Assembly: GCF_031846445.1 (NCBI RefSeq)
Contig: NZ_JAVRHR010000002.1
Coordinates: forward strand, 310,001-374,000
DNA length: 64,000 nucleotides
Direction: 5' to 3'
Source: Croceitalea rosinachiae
Lineage (GTDB): Bacteria > Bacteroidota > Bacteroidia > Flavobacteriales > Flavobacteriaceae
The translations under genes were made by a program, and so were the position numbers. The notes beneath the pieces were generated by a model, which saw only the letters and a list, made by a program, of their open reading frames with translations, made no database searches and had not been told where the DNA came from. Each line of letters opens with the position of its first letter. The stretch's first letter is position 1. Positions 34,473 to 42,897 of this stretch are shown here, in pieces.

Positions 34473-35393
34473 TTGAAAATCGGCAAGAAAAAAGTTTTTA
34501 AGAAGGGTTTTCGAGCATACTATTTGTTGGTAGTGTCCATTATTGTCTTAACCATAGCGATACAGTCCATTATTCAGTATTCTCTAAATGAACAACGTTC
34601 TACGGCAAAGATTGTGAATTTGGCAGGTCGTCAGCGCATGCTTAGTCAACGACTTCTAAACGAAGTGTATTCATGCCGATATCACAATTGTGATTATGCA
34701 GAGCTAAAGCTAACACTTAACAAGCTATATCAAATGAATGCCGCTTTACAAGAAGGAAGTTATAATCTTGGTATAGACCCTTTGGACAATGAGGGCATAT
34801 CTGCCAATTTTGAAAGGTTAGAACCTTATGTGAACTGGTTTAAGTGGAATTTGAGTGATTTGCAAGATATTGATGACATCAAGTTCAATGATATGCGTTA
34901 TCGTGTTGACCGTTTCACTATTATCATGAATGAAATCGTTTTGCAATTTCAAAAAAAATCAGAGGAAGATATTAAGGGAATGCGCATTATTGAAATGGAG
35001 TTAGCTATTTTTTCTGTGTTAATCGTTCTATTTGAGATTTTCTTTATTGTGAATCCTATTATCAATAGAATTATGAAGCAGAAGAAAAAATTGGAGGAAA
35101 TTGCATGGCATCAATCACATGTATTTGGTTCACACATAAAGAATATTAAAGACCTACAATACGTGCTAAAAGTTGAGAAGATACCTGAGAGACAGCAAGA
35201 AATATTAAAGTTTATTTCAGAAGAATTAGATAAGTTAAAAGAAGTTTCAAATAACATGGTGAAAGCACTTAAAAAAAATGATGAAACTGAGATGCCTCAC
35301 CATGCAGTAATAAAAAAGGTTGAGGGCCTATTAGAAAAATATAGCATTATGCCATCTGAAGAATTTATTGATGGTGATAAGGCTCATTCTTAA
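34473..35393 (+). CDS. Membrane sensor with PilJ-type N-terminal domain and a kinase-like dimer helix but no ATPase domain
   Basis: 306 residues, TTG start at 34473. A membrane helix (16-36) is followed by a PilJ/NarX-like four-helix sensor (VNLAGRQRMLSQRLLNEV at about 48-65), then a second helix (about 176-196). The cytoplasmic part holds KLEEIAWHQSHVFGSHIKNI (206-225), which strongly resembles the H-box of Bacteroidota histidine kinases (usually IAW-x-QSH-x-x-R-x-P), then a long helix, and the protein stops with no catalytic ATPase domain. It may receive phosphate from another kinase, or act by protein contact only. Its 3' end overlaps rlmH by 29 nt. Confidence 0.75.
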   Translation: MKIGKKKVFKKGFRAYYLLVVSIIVLTIAIQSIIQYSLNEQRSTAKIVNLAGRQRMLSQRLLNEVYSCRYHNCDYAELKLTLNKLYQMNAALQEGSYNLGIDPLDNEGISANFERLEPYVNWFKWNLSDLQDIDDIKFNDMRYRVDRFTIIMNEIVLQFQKKSEEDIKGMRIIEMELAIFSVLIVLFEIFFIVNPIINRIMKQKKKLEEIAWHQSHVFGSHIKNIKDLQYVLKVEKIPERQQEILKFISEELDKLKEVSNNMVKALKKNDETEMPHHAVIKKVEGLLEKYSIMPSEEFIDGDKAHS

Positions 35394-35838
35394 GAATAGT
35401 GAACCCTCTGTACAATTGTTCTATAATAAACAAACGTACCATTTGATGTGAAAAGGTCATTTTTGAAAGTCCGATTTTTTGAGTTGCTCTTTTATATACT
35501 TCTTCACTAAATCCATACGGACCGCCAATAACAAGAATTAGGTTTTTAAGTCCGCTATTCATTCGCTTCTGTAGTAGTTGGGAGAATTCTATACTAGTAA
35601 ATTGTTTTCCTTTTTCATCTAATAAAACTAGTGCATCAGAAGGAGATACTAATTTTAGAAGTGCTTCGCCTTCTTTTCTTTTTTGTTCGGTTTCAGAAAG
35701 ATTTTTTGATTTCTTTAAATCAGGAATTATCACCAATTCAAATTTTACGTAATGTCGCAATCGACTTGAATAATTTGATATTAGATACTGTAGTTCTGTG
35801 CTATCCGTTTTACCAATAGCAATCAGCTTTATGGTCAT
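35365..35838 (-). CDS. rlmH: 23S rRNA (pseudouridine-1915-N3) methyltransferase
   Basis: 157 residues, the standard length once the start at 35838 (MTIKLIAIGKT) is used rather than the ATG six codons upstream. A SPOUT-fold methyltransferase: LVLLDEKGKQFTSIEFSQLL, LVIGGPYGFSEEVYKRA (SAM knot) and the C-terminal FSHQMVRLFIIEQLYRGFTI with PYHH at the end. It methylates the pseudouridine at helix 69 of 23S rRNA on assembled ribosomes. Its last 29 nt overlap the convergent sensor gene. Confidence 0.97.
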   Translation of the reverse strand: MTIKLIAIGKTDSTELQYLISNYSSRLRHYVKFELVIIPDLKKSKNLSETEQKRKEGEALLKLVSPSDALVLLDEKGKQFTSIEFSQLLQKRMNSGLKNLILVIGGPYGFSEEVYKRATQKIGLSKMTFSHQMVRLFIIEQLYRGFTILKNEPYHHQ

Positions 35839-35930
35839 TATAAAATATTTGTTCAAATGTAGTATTTGCAGTCGATTTATTATTGATGGAAGAGCTTTTT
35901 AGTATTTTAGCTTAAATACAAATTTCAATC

Positions 35931-36788
35931 ATGATTTCTCAAGCTCAATTTAAAAAAGAGTTAGACCTGATTATCGTTAATGCCATTAGGGAAGATGTTG
36001 GTGATGGAGACCATAGTTCTTTAGCCTGTATACCCAAAAATGCTGCTGGTAAAGCTAAATTATTGGTTAAGGATGAGGGTGTTTTAGCTGGTGTTGAATT
36101 TGCGAAAAAGGTATTTGAATATGTAGATTCAGATTTAACAATTGAAACCCTTGTGGAAGACGGTGCAAAGGTAGAATATGGTGATATAGCTTTTTATATT
36201 TCGGGCAGTTCACAAAGTATTCTCAAGGCTGAGCGGCTTGTGCTTAATGCAATGCAGCGTATGAGTGCTATAGCGACTAAAACCAACTTTTTTGTTGACC
36301 TTCTTGAAGGAACAGGAACAAAAATATTGGATACCCGTAAAACCACACCAGGCATTAGAGCTATTGAAAAATGGGCGGTTAAAATTGGGGGAGGAGAGAA
36401 CCATCGTTTTGCATTGTATGACATGATAATGCTAAAAGATAACCATATTGATTTTGCTGGCGGAATCACAAATGCAATCGCCAAAACAAAAGATTATCTA
36501 AAAAACAGTAATCGCGACCTAAAGATTATTGTTGAAGCAAGAAATCTTGATGAAATTAAAGAAATACTCAATTCTGACGGAGTTTATCGAATTCTAATCG
36601 ATAATTTTAATTATGCTGACACTAAAACAGCAGTAGAATTAATAGGTAATCAATGCCAGACCGAATCGTCTGGCGGAATTAATGAGAAAACCATTAGGGC
36701 ATATGCAGAATGTGGAGTGAATTATATTTCTTCTGGGGCTTTAACACACTCTGTTTATAATATGGATTTAAGTTTAAAAGCCGTATAG
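35931..36788 (+). CDS. nadC: Nicotinate-nucleotide pyrophosphorylase (carboxylating)
   Basis: 285 residues. Converts quinolinate and PRPP to nicotinate mononucleotide and CO2 in de novo NAD synthesis. Conserved parts are DVGDGDHSS (substrate region), LNAMQRMSAIAT, LDTRKTTPGIRAIEKWAV (the PRPP/quinolinate signature), GGGENHRFALYDMIMLKDNH, and the C-terminal SSGGINEKTIRAYAECGVNYIS. It abuts the next gene: the stop is directly followed by the ATG of yihY, so the two are coupled. Confidence 0.97.
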   Translation: MISQAQFKKELDLIIVNAIREDVGDGDHSSLACIPKNAAGKAKLLVKDEGVLAGVEFAKKVFEYVDSDLTIETLVEDGAKVEYGDIAFYISGSSQSILKAERLVLNAMQRMSAIATKTNFFVDLLEGTGTKILDTRKTTPGIRAIEKWAVKIGGGENHRFALYDMIMLKDNHIDFAGGITNAIAKTKDYLKNSNRDLKIIVEARNLDEIKEILNSDGVYRILIDNFNYADTKTAVELIGNQCQTESSGGINEKTIRAYAECGVNYISSGALTHSVYNMDLSLKAV

Positions 36789-37766
36789 ATGTCTAAAGCC
36801 ATCGAGGATAGGTTGGAACAGATTCCCATAATTAATTGGATAGCTAGGTTATTGAAGAAGATTAAATTACCTGGTTTTGAGGGACTTTCGATTTATAATT
36901 TAGTCGAGATATACGTTGTAGGAATTGTTGAAGGCGCATTATCAAGTAGAGCTAGTTCCATTGCTTTTAGTTTGTTCATGGCTTTGTTTCCACTTTTAAT
37001 TTTCTTAGTAACACTAGTTCCTTTTATAATTCCTTATGTAAGCGTTGGGAATGAGAATTTTGATGTTCAATTTTTATTATTTCTTGAATCTTTTTTACCA
37101 TCTGCAACGAGTGAATATTTTGGAGAGATCTATCAGCAAATAAAAGATCAGAAAAGGGGCGGACTTTTATCATCTGCATTTTTAATATCAATTTTTTTAG
37201 TTGCAAATGGGGTAAATGCAATATTTAGCGCATTCGAAAATTCATACCATATTGAGCTCACCAGAAACTTTTTCAGACAATATGCGTATGCCTTAATGGT
37301 TGGATTGCTCTTATCTATTTTACTAATAATTGGTGCTATAGTATTTGTCTATTTCGAGTTTTATATTGTTGAGTACACTAGTGAATACCTAGGAAAGAGA
37401 CTGGGTTACGATATTGAAAAGGGAGATGATATTGGCTTGCAACTAGCTAAAATTTTGTTCTTTATGTTATTGTCGTACCTAACTACCGCAATATTGTATT
37501 ATTTTGGCACTGCCGAAGGGCGAAAAGTTCGATTTTTCTCTGCAGGTGCTTTAATGACGACCTTACTTTTTGTAGTTACTTCGTATTTGTTTGGAGTTTA
37601 TGTAGAAAAGTTTGCGCGATATAATGAATTGTATGGCGCACTTGGAGGATTATTAATATTAATGGTTTTTATATGGCTCAACTCAAACATATTATTGTTA
37701 GGCTTTGAATTGAATGCAACATTACATTCATTAAGAAAAAATGAAATGAAAGCTCATGATGGCTAA
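36789..37766 (+). CDS. YihY/BrkB-family inner-membrane protein
   Basis: 325 residues with about six membrane helices. Family features are SSRASSIAFSLFMALFPLLIF, the second segment GGLLSSAFLISIFLVANGVNA, and GALGGLLILMVFIWLNSNILLLG near the C terminus. Members were once thought to be ribonuclease BN, wrongly; the present view is an integral membrane protein of unknown transport or envelope role. The frame begins on the base after the nadC stop. Confidence 0.92.
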   Translation: MSKAIEDRLEQIPIINWIARLLKKIKLPGFEGLSIYNLVEIYVVGIVEGALSSRASSIAFSLFMALFPLLIFLVTLVPFIIPYVSVGNENFDVQFLLFLESFLPSATSEYFGEIYQQIKDQKRGGLLSSAFLISIFLVANGVNAIFSAFENSYHIELTRNFFRQYAYALMVGLLLSILLIIGAIVFVYFEFYIVEYTSEYLGKRLGYDIEKGDDIGLQLAKILFFMLLSYLTTAILYYFGTAEGRKVRFFSAGALMTTLLFVVTSYLFGVYVEKFARYNELYGALGGLLILMVFIWLNSNILLLGFELNATLHSLRKNEMKAHDG

Positions 37767-37848
37767 TAAACAAAATGGCTAGTATTGAACCATTAAATAA
37801 TCGAATAGCAAAAAATGTTGCTATACTTTTAGAAGTAATATTAAAAAA

Positions 37849-38295
37849 ATGATTAAAAAACACCCCGAAATTCTTTTTTTTTCAATAGTTCTATTTTTAA
37901 TATCATATAGCGTATCAAGTCAAAAAATTGTTGGAAAATGGAAAACCGTTGACGATAGAAATGGCAACCCTAAAGCCATCGTCGAACTTTATAAAGAAAA
38001 TGGTCTTTTAAATGGAAGAGTATTGAAGATTGTAGAGAAAGGAAAAGAGAATGCTCTTTGTATTAAGTGCAAAGGAGACTTAAAGGATAAGCCCGTTGAG
38101 GGTATGAAAATTATTTTCGGTTTCGAAGATAATGGCGAAGGAGTTTTTAAAGGGAAAAAACTTTTTGATCCAGAACAGGCGATGACTTTTCGAGGACGAA
38201 TTTGGATTGACCCTGATAATTCAGACCAACTAAAGGTTAGGGGATATTTGGCATTTTTATACCGAACACAAACATGGCTTCGGGTCGTTGACTAA
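37849..38295 (+). CDS. Exported DUF2147 protein
   Basis: 148 residues: signal peptide (about 1-25, ending VSSQ) and one DUF2147 domain, an eight-stranded lipocalin-like barrel. Landmarks are IVGKWKTVDDRNGNPKAIVE at the start, ALCIKCKGDLKDKPVEGMKI (two Cys that may pair), and the C-terminal KVRGYLAFLYRTQTWLRV. The function is unknown; the domain is often found in envelope stress or storage settings. It sits 9 nt before priA and is probably co-transcribed with it. Confidence 0.9.
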   Translation: MIKKHPEILFFSIVLFLISYSVSSQKIVGKWKTVDDRNGNPKAIVELYKENGLLNGRVLKIVEKGKENALCIKCKGDLKDKPVEGMKIIFGFEDNGEGVFKGKKLFDPEQAMTFRGRIWIDPDNSDQLKVRGYLAFLYRTQTWLRVVD

Positions 38296-38304
38296 ATTCC
38301 GATA

Positions 38305-40761
38305 ATGGACTTTTTTTTAGATGTTGTCCTTCCCATACCTTTAGAAAGACTATTTACTTACCGGCTTTCACGCGAAGAAGCTTCACTTGTAAAAAGAGGG
38401 ATGCGAGTTGCAGTACCGTTTGGAAAATCAAAAATTTATACAGCTCTTACTTTTGATATTCATCATAATGAACCACAAGTTTATGAAGCAAAAGAAATAC
38501 ATCAGCTATTAGATGATGAACCTATTGTGACTGAAATACAATTTAAACATTGGCAGTGGATTGCTGATTATTACATGTGCACTCTAGGTGAGGTTGTTCG
38601 TGGAGCTTTACCAGGTTCCTTTTTATTAGAAAGTGAAACCTTGGTATTGCCTAATAAATTAGATCAAGTTGATGAGGCTTTACTTTCCGACAATGAGTTC
38701 TTGATTTTAGAAGCTTTACGTCATCAATCAAGCTTAAAGATTGATGAGATTTCAAAAATTATAGATAGAAAGCGTGTTTTGCCCATTGTTAATCAATTGG
38801 TACAAAAGCAGGCTATTCTTTTGAAGGAAACTTTACATGAACAGTATCGCCCAAAAATGGAGAAATACCTCAGGCTTAACAGGGCATATGAATCTGAAGC
38901 AGAACTAGAGAGGCTATTAGAAAAATTGGCACGTGCACAGAAACAAAGTCAGGCATTATTAGCCTTTTTTCAGTTAAAATCGCAACAAAAATCAAGGGTA
39001 AAAGTAAATGATTTTGTAAAGTTTAGCGGTATTTCAAAGGCAGTTATAAAAGCACTTATTGATAAAGAGATATTTGAATCATATGAAATCAGGGCCGACC
39101 GGGTTCAATTCGATGTAAATTCTAAGGAGGTAAGTCAAATAGAGTTAAGTGCCCAACAAGAGAAAGCTGTAGTTGATATTAAGGGTAACTTTGAGAATGA
39201 TAAAGTTTGTTTGTTGTATGGGGTCACATCTTCTGGTAAGACAGAGGTGTATCTTAAATTTATTAATGAGGTCATAGAGACCGGAAAACAGGTTTTGTAT
39301 TTATTACCAGAGATTGCTCTGACCTCACAGCTGATAAACCGACTTATGGCCTATTTTGGGAATAAGATAGCTGTCTATCATTCTAAATACAGTTTAAATG
39401 AACGGGTGGAAGTTTGGAACAATGTTTTGCATGGCAATGATAAAGCACAAGTTATTGTTGGTACAAGATCTGCACTGCTTTTACCCTTTACCCATTTAGG
39501 TTTAATAGTTGTTGATGAAGAGCATGAATCCTCTTTTAAACAGTTTGATCCCGCACCACGTTATCACGCTCGTGATGCCGCGATTGTTTTGTCGAACCTT
39601 CACAATTCAAAATGTATTTTAGGTTCGGCAACCCCAAGCCTAGAAACTTTTTTTAATACAAAATCAAAAAAATATGGTATTGCACAAATGCTGAGAAGAT
39701 ATGGTGATGTGCTTATGCCTGAAATCGAATTGGTCGATATTAAAGAGGCTACCCGAAAAAAAAGAATGAAAGGTCATTTCTCTGAACAGCTTCTTGAAGA
39801 AATTTCAAATTGTTTAGCGGAAAAAGAACAGGTCATCCTTTTTCAAAATAGACGCGGTTTTGCTCCAATTGTAGAATGCACTACATGTGGTCATGCGACT
39901 CAATGTCCAAATTGTGATGTGAGTCTGACGTATCACCAGCATAGAAATCAATTACGCTGCCACTACTGTGGGTATCATATGTCATTGTTGCAAAGTTGTC
40001 AAGCTTGCGGAAATAACACTTTGGACACCAAAGGATTTGGTACAGAACAAATACAAGAAGAATTGTTAAAGTTGTTTCCCGAATATCGAATTGGGCGGAT
40101 GGATTTAGATACGACACGGGGAAAATATGCTTATGAAAAAATCATCAATGCTTTTGAACAACAAGAGTTTGATATTTTGGTAGGCACGCAAATGGTAACT
40201 AAAGGCCTTGATTTTAGAAACGTTGCTCTTGTTGGAATTATGAATGCGGATAGCTTACTGAACTTTCCTGATTATCGATCACATGAGCGTGGTTTCCAGC
40301 TGATGACTCAAGTAGCAGGTAGAGCAGGAAGAACAGAAAAAAGAGGAAAAGTTCTGATTCAAACCTATAACCCGTACCATCAAATTTTGCATCAAGTATC
40401 AAATTATGACTATAAAAAAATGTTTTCTGAGCAATTATATGAAAGGGAGCAATTTAAGTATCCGCCCCATGTTCGCATCATAAGAATTACTTTAAAAGAT
40501 AAAGACTACAATAAATTGAATGAGGCATCAGATTGGTTTGCTTCTTCATTAAGAAATGTATTGAAAGTACAAGTTTTAGGACCGGAATACCCAACAGTCG
40601 CAAGAATCAGAAATCAATATTTAAAAAATATACTTATAAAAATTAATACCACCGAATCAATAACTAGAATAAAAAATAGCATTAGAAGAATTGAAAATTC
40701 TTTTAATGCTATTTCACAATATAGAAGTATTAGATTGGTCTATGATGTAGACCATATCTAA
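38305..40761 (+). CDS. priA: Primosomal protein N' (replication restart helicase)
   Basis: 818 residues. Re-loads the replicative helicase at stalled forks. The N-terminal 3'-DNA-binding domain (LDVVLPIPLERLFTYRL) is followed by a winged helix, the helicase core with Walker A GVTSSGKTE (306-314), VVDEEHESSFKQFDPAPRYH (DEEH box and aromatic-rich loop), the zinc-binding insert with four Cys pairs (CTTCGHATQCPNCDV … CHYCGYHM … CQACG), and the second lobe (VGTQMVTKGLDF, QVAGRAGR). Its stop codon directly abuts the stop of the convergent LytTR gene. Confidence 0.97.
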   Translation: MDFFLDVVLPIPLERLFTYRLSREEASLVKRGMRVAVPFGKSKIYTALTFDIHHNEPQVYEAKEIHQLLDDEPIVTEIQFKHWQWIADYYMCTLGEVVRGALPGSFLLESETLVLPNKLDQVDEALLSDNEFLILEALRHQSSLKIDEISKIIDRKRVLPIVNQLVQKQAILLKETLHEQYRPKMEKYLRLNRAYESEAELERLLEKLARAQKQSQALLAFFQLKSQQKSRVKVNDFVKFSGISKAVIKALIDKEIFESYEIRADRVQFDVNSKEVSQIELSAQQEKAVVDIKGNFENDKVCLLYGVTSSGKTEVYLKFINEVIETGKQVLYLLPEIALTSQLINRLMAYFGNKIAVYHSKYSLNERVEVWNNVLHGNDKAQVIVGTRSALLLPFTHLGLIVVDEEHESSFKQFDPAPRYHARDAAIVLSNLHNSKCILGSATPSLETFFNTKSKKYGIAQMLRRYGDVLMPEIELVDIKEATRKKRMKGHFSEQLLEEISNCLAEKEQVILFQNRRGFAPIVECTTCGHATQCPNCDVSLTYHQHRNQLRCHYCGYHMSLLQSCQACGNNTLDTKGFGTEQIQEELLKLFPEYRIGRMDLDTTRGKYAYEKIINAFEQQEFDILVGTQMVTKGLDFRNVALVGIMNADSLLNFPDYRSHERGFQLMTQVAGRAGRTEKRGKVLIQTYNPYHQILHQVSNYDYKKMFSEQLYEREQFKYPPHVRIIRITLKDKDYNKLNEASDWFASSLRNVLKVQVLGPEYPTVARIRNQYLKNILIKINTTESITRIKNSIRRIENSFNAISQYRSIRLVYDVDHI

Positions 40762-41454
40762 CTATACATTGGCCAGTGCTTCAGCCAACTCAGTTTTCTT
40801 ATTTCTACTTAATGGAATTTGTCTTCCACCTACTTCAACATTTTTACTGTTGAATTTTTCAATCTTTTCAAGATTTACAATGTAGGACTTGTGGATTCTT
40901 AAGAATTTTTCAGCAGGCAACTGCTTTTCAAAAGACTTCATGGTAGATAAAATTACAATATTGGCCTCGTCAGTAACCAATTTAATGTAATCACCTAAAG
41001 CTTCAATCCATTTGATATCATTAAGGATAACCTTACGTTTTTTAAGGTTGCTCTTCACGAAAATATGCTCTTCATCCTCATCAACTCTATTGATTTGTTC
41101 GTATTTTGAAACAGCTCTCTTAACGGAAGCTTCAAAACGAGCTAATGTGATAGGTTTGTGAAGGTAGTCTGTAACATCATAGTCAAATGCCTTTAATGCA
41201 TAGTCAGGCTTACCTGTAATTAAAATTACCTGTGGAGGATTTTCCAAAGCCTCTAGTAAGTCAAAACCACTAATAATAGGCATTTCAACATCCAAGAAGA
41301 TAAGATCTACCTCGTGGTTCTTTAAACCGTTTTTAGCCTCAATAGCATTGCTATATTCAGCAACTAAAGCAAGATGTGGGTGGTTGTTGACTAACTTCGC
41401 TACAGCCATGCGCTGCATTGATGAGTCGTCTACAATTATACTTCTAAGTTTCAT
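40762..41454 (-). CDS. LytTR-family response regulator
   Basis: 230 residues: a receiver domain (1-120) with the acidic pocket at Asp9/Asp10, phosphorylation site Asp55 in FLDVEMP, and Lys in LHKPI; then a LytTR DNA-binding domain (about 130-228, with IFVKSNLKKRKVILNDIKWI, EALGDYIKLVT and RIHKSYIVNLEKI). It should bind DNA as a dimer after phosphorylation. No LytS-type membrane kinase is next to it, so its partner lies elsewhere. Convergent with priA; upstream is a 200-bp gap holding the ribosomal-protein promoter on the other strand. Confidence 0.95.
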   Translation of the reverse strand: MKLRSIIVDDSSMQRMAVAKLVNNHPHLALVAEYSNAIEAKNGLKNHEVDLIFLDVEMPIISGFDLLEALENPPQVILITGKPDYALKAFDYDVTDYLHKPITLARFEASVKRAVSKYEQINRVDEDEEHIFVKSNLKKRKVILNDIKWIEALGDYIKLVTDEANIVILSTMKSFEKQLPAEKFLRIHKSYIVNLEKIEKFNSKNVEVGGRQIPLSRNKKTELAEALANV

Positions 41455-41637
41455 AAATTGGGGTGATTTGTGGGGTTAAATCATCGGCAAATTACATAAA
41501 AACAACGGTAAGGTGCAACAAAAGATGTAAACATGGTCTATTCTGTTGTGTAATTAGCATTAGGCGCGATGTAGGGTTTATTTCGATTTTTATTGTTAAT
41601 AACTTCTTAAACGAATAACGAACAATTCTTATATTTC

Positions 41638-41668
41638 TTGTGAATACTTTTAATAATGTTTACTTTTG
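41638..41668 (+). promoter_or_regulatory. Promoter of rpsF-rpsR-rplI
   Basis: TTG (41638-41640), 20-bp spacer, TACTTTTG (41661-41668), a good Bacteroidota promoter. Because it overlaps the longer possible start of rpsF, it shows that translation begins at the later ATG (41692). Confidence 0.75.
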
Positions 41669-41691
41669 CGCTCCTTAAACAAATATATAAT

Positions 41692-42030
41692 ATGAATCAT
41701 TACGAAACTGTTTTCATTTTAAATCCCGTTCTGTCTGAAACTCAGATAGAGGAAACAGTTAAGAAATTTGAAGATTTCTTAATTAAGAATGGTGCCAAAA
41801 TGGTGGCCAAAGAAAATTGGGGGCTAAAAAAATTAGCGTACCCAATTCAGAACAAAAAAAGTGGTTTTTACCACCTTTTTGAATTTTCTGCTCCTGGTGA
41901 GGCCATTGGTCCTTACGAGTTAGAGTTCAGAAGAGATGAACGAATCATGCGATTTTTAACTGTTAAATTAGACAAGCATGCAATTGCTTGGGCAGAAAGA
42001 AGAAGAACTAAGTTAAAAGCAAAAGCATAA
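41692..42030 (+). CDS. rpsF: 30S ribosomal protein S6
   Basis: 112 residues from ATG 41692. An upstream in-frame ATG would put the promoter inside the gene. Typical S6 features are the opening MNHYETVFILNPVLSETQIE, the LKKLAYPIQNKKSGFYHLF strand, and RDERIMRFLTVKLDKHA. It binds S18 and 16S rRNA in the small-subunit platform. S18 and L9 follow, with no ssb gene between S6 and S18, unlike in Firmicutes. Confidence 0.98.
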   Translation: MNHYETVFILNPVLSETQIEETVKKFEDFLIKNGAKMVAKENWGLKKLAYPIQNKKSGFYHLFEFSAPGEAIGPYELEFRRDERIMRFLTVKLDKHAIAWAERRRTKLKAKA

Positions 42031-42032
42031 TT

Positions 42033-42329
42033 ATGTCATCAATAGAACAACAAGCGAAATCAAAAAAGGACGGTGAAATTAGGTATTTGACCCCTTTGAA
42101 TATTGAAACTAACAAGCAAAAAAAGTATTGTCGTTTCAAAAAATCAGGTATCAAGTACATTGATTATAAAGACCCTGACTTTTTAATGAAGTTAGTTAAT
42201 GAACAAGGTAAACTTTTACCAAGAAGGTTGACAGGTACATCATTAAAGTATCAAAGAAAAGTTGCTCAAGCAGTAAAGAGAGCACGTCATTTGGCATTGA
42301 TGCCATACGTAGGTGATATGTTAAAATAA
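42033..42329 (+). CDS. rpsR: 30S ribosomal protein S18
   Basis: 98 residues, 2 nt after rpsF. The core KQKKYCRFKKSGIKYIDYKD and the C-terminal LPRRLTGTSLKYQRKVAQAV are diagnostic. The N-terminal 20 residues (polar, Lys rich) are longer than in E. coli but common in Bacteroidota. A Cys is present near position 31, but no zinc ribbon is complete. Confidence 0.98.
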   Translation: MSSIEQQAKSKKDGEIRYLTPLNIETNKQKKYCRFKKSGIKYIDYKDPDFLMKLVNEQGKLLPRRLTGTSLKYQRKVAQAVKRARHLALMPYVGDMLK

Positions 42330-42343
42330 TAAAAGACGGAGAA

Positions 42344-42796
42344 ATGGAACTTATATTAAAACAAGATGTACAAGATTTAGGTTTTAAAGATGACGTTGTA
42401 ATCGTAAAAAACGGTTATGGTAGAAACTTTTTGATTCCTCAAGGTTTAGCTGATTTGGCTACCCCGTCTGCAAAAAAGGTGCTTGCTGAGAATTTAAAGC
42501 AAAGAGCGCATAAAGAGAAGAAAGTAATTGATGAAGCTAATAAGGTCGCTGACAACCTAAAAACTTTAGAAATTAAGATACCTGCAAAAGTTGGTGCGGG
42601 CGACAAACTATTCGGTTCTATCTCGAATATAGACCTAGCCGCTTCTTTGGAAAAAGCAGGTGAAGCCATAGATAGAAAGTTCATCACAATTCAAGGTGGA
42701 ACTGTAAAGAGAACTGGTCCTTACAATGCTAAGATTAGACTACATAGAGAAGTAATTGTTGATTTTCCCTTTGAAGTAATTGCTGAGGCAAAGTAA
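42344..42796 (+). CDS. rplI: 50S ribosomal protein L9
   Basis: 150 residues: N-terminal domain with MELILKQDVQDLGFKDDVVI and VKNGYGRNFLIPQGLA, the long connecting helix (KRAHKEKKVIDEANKV-like), and the C-terminal RNA-binding domain (KLFGSISNIDLAASL, LHREVIVDFPFEVIAE). Full normal length. Last gene of its operon and followed by a strong terminator. Confidence 0.98.
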   Translation: MELILKQDVQDLGFKDDVVIVKNGYGRNFLIPQGLADLATPSAKKVLAENLKQRAHKEKKVIDEANKVADNLKTLEIKIPAKVGAGDKLFGSISNIDLAASLEKAGEAIDRKFITIQGGTVKRTGPYNAKIRLHREVIVDFPFEVIAEAK

Positions 42797-42823
42797 ACTT
42801 TACTTTTTAGTTAATAACTTGTT

Positions 42824-42852
42824 AAGAGCTATGCACGCATAGCTCTTTTTTT
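42824..42852 (+). terminator. Terminator of the rpsF-rpsR-rplI operon
   Basis: Stem AAGAGCTATG (42824-42833) / CATAGCTCTT (42838-42847) with a 4-nt loop and a T-run. It lies just before the next gene's -7 box. Confidence 0.9.
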
Positions 42853-42856
42853 ATGC

Positions 42857-42864
42857 TATGTTTG
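42857..42864 (+). promoter_or_regulatory. -7 box of the TonB receptor gene
   Basis: TATGTTTG fits TAnnTTTG and lies 34 nt before the ATG. No TTG is seen at the right distance because that position lies inside the rplI terminator hairpin, so this promoter may be weak or need an activator. Confidence 0.5.
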
Positions 42865-42897
42865 CAATTGCTTTAAGATAACTTAACAAGACACATT

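Noticed and set aside
41656..41691. 12-residue extension of ribosomal protein S6
   Set aside because: The promoter -7 box (41661-41668) lies inside it, so it cannot be translated from that promoter.
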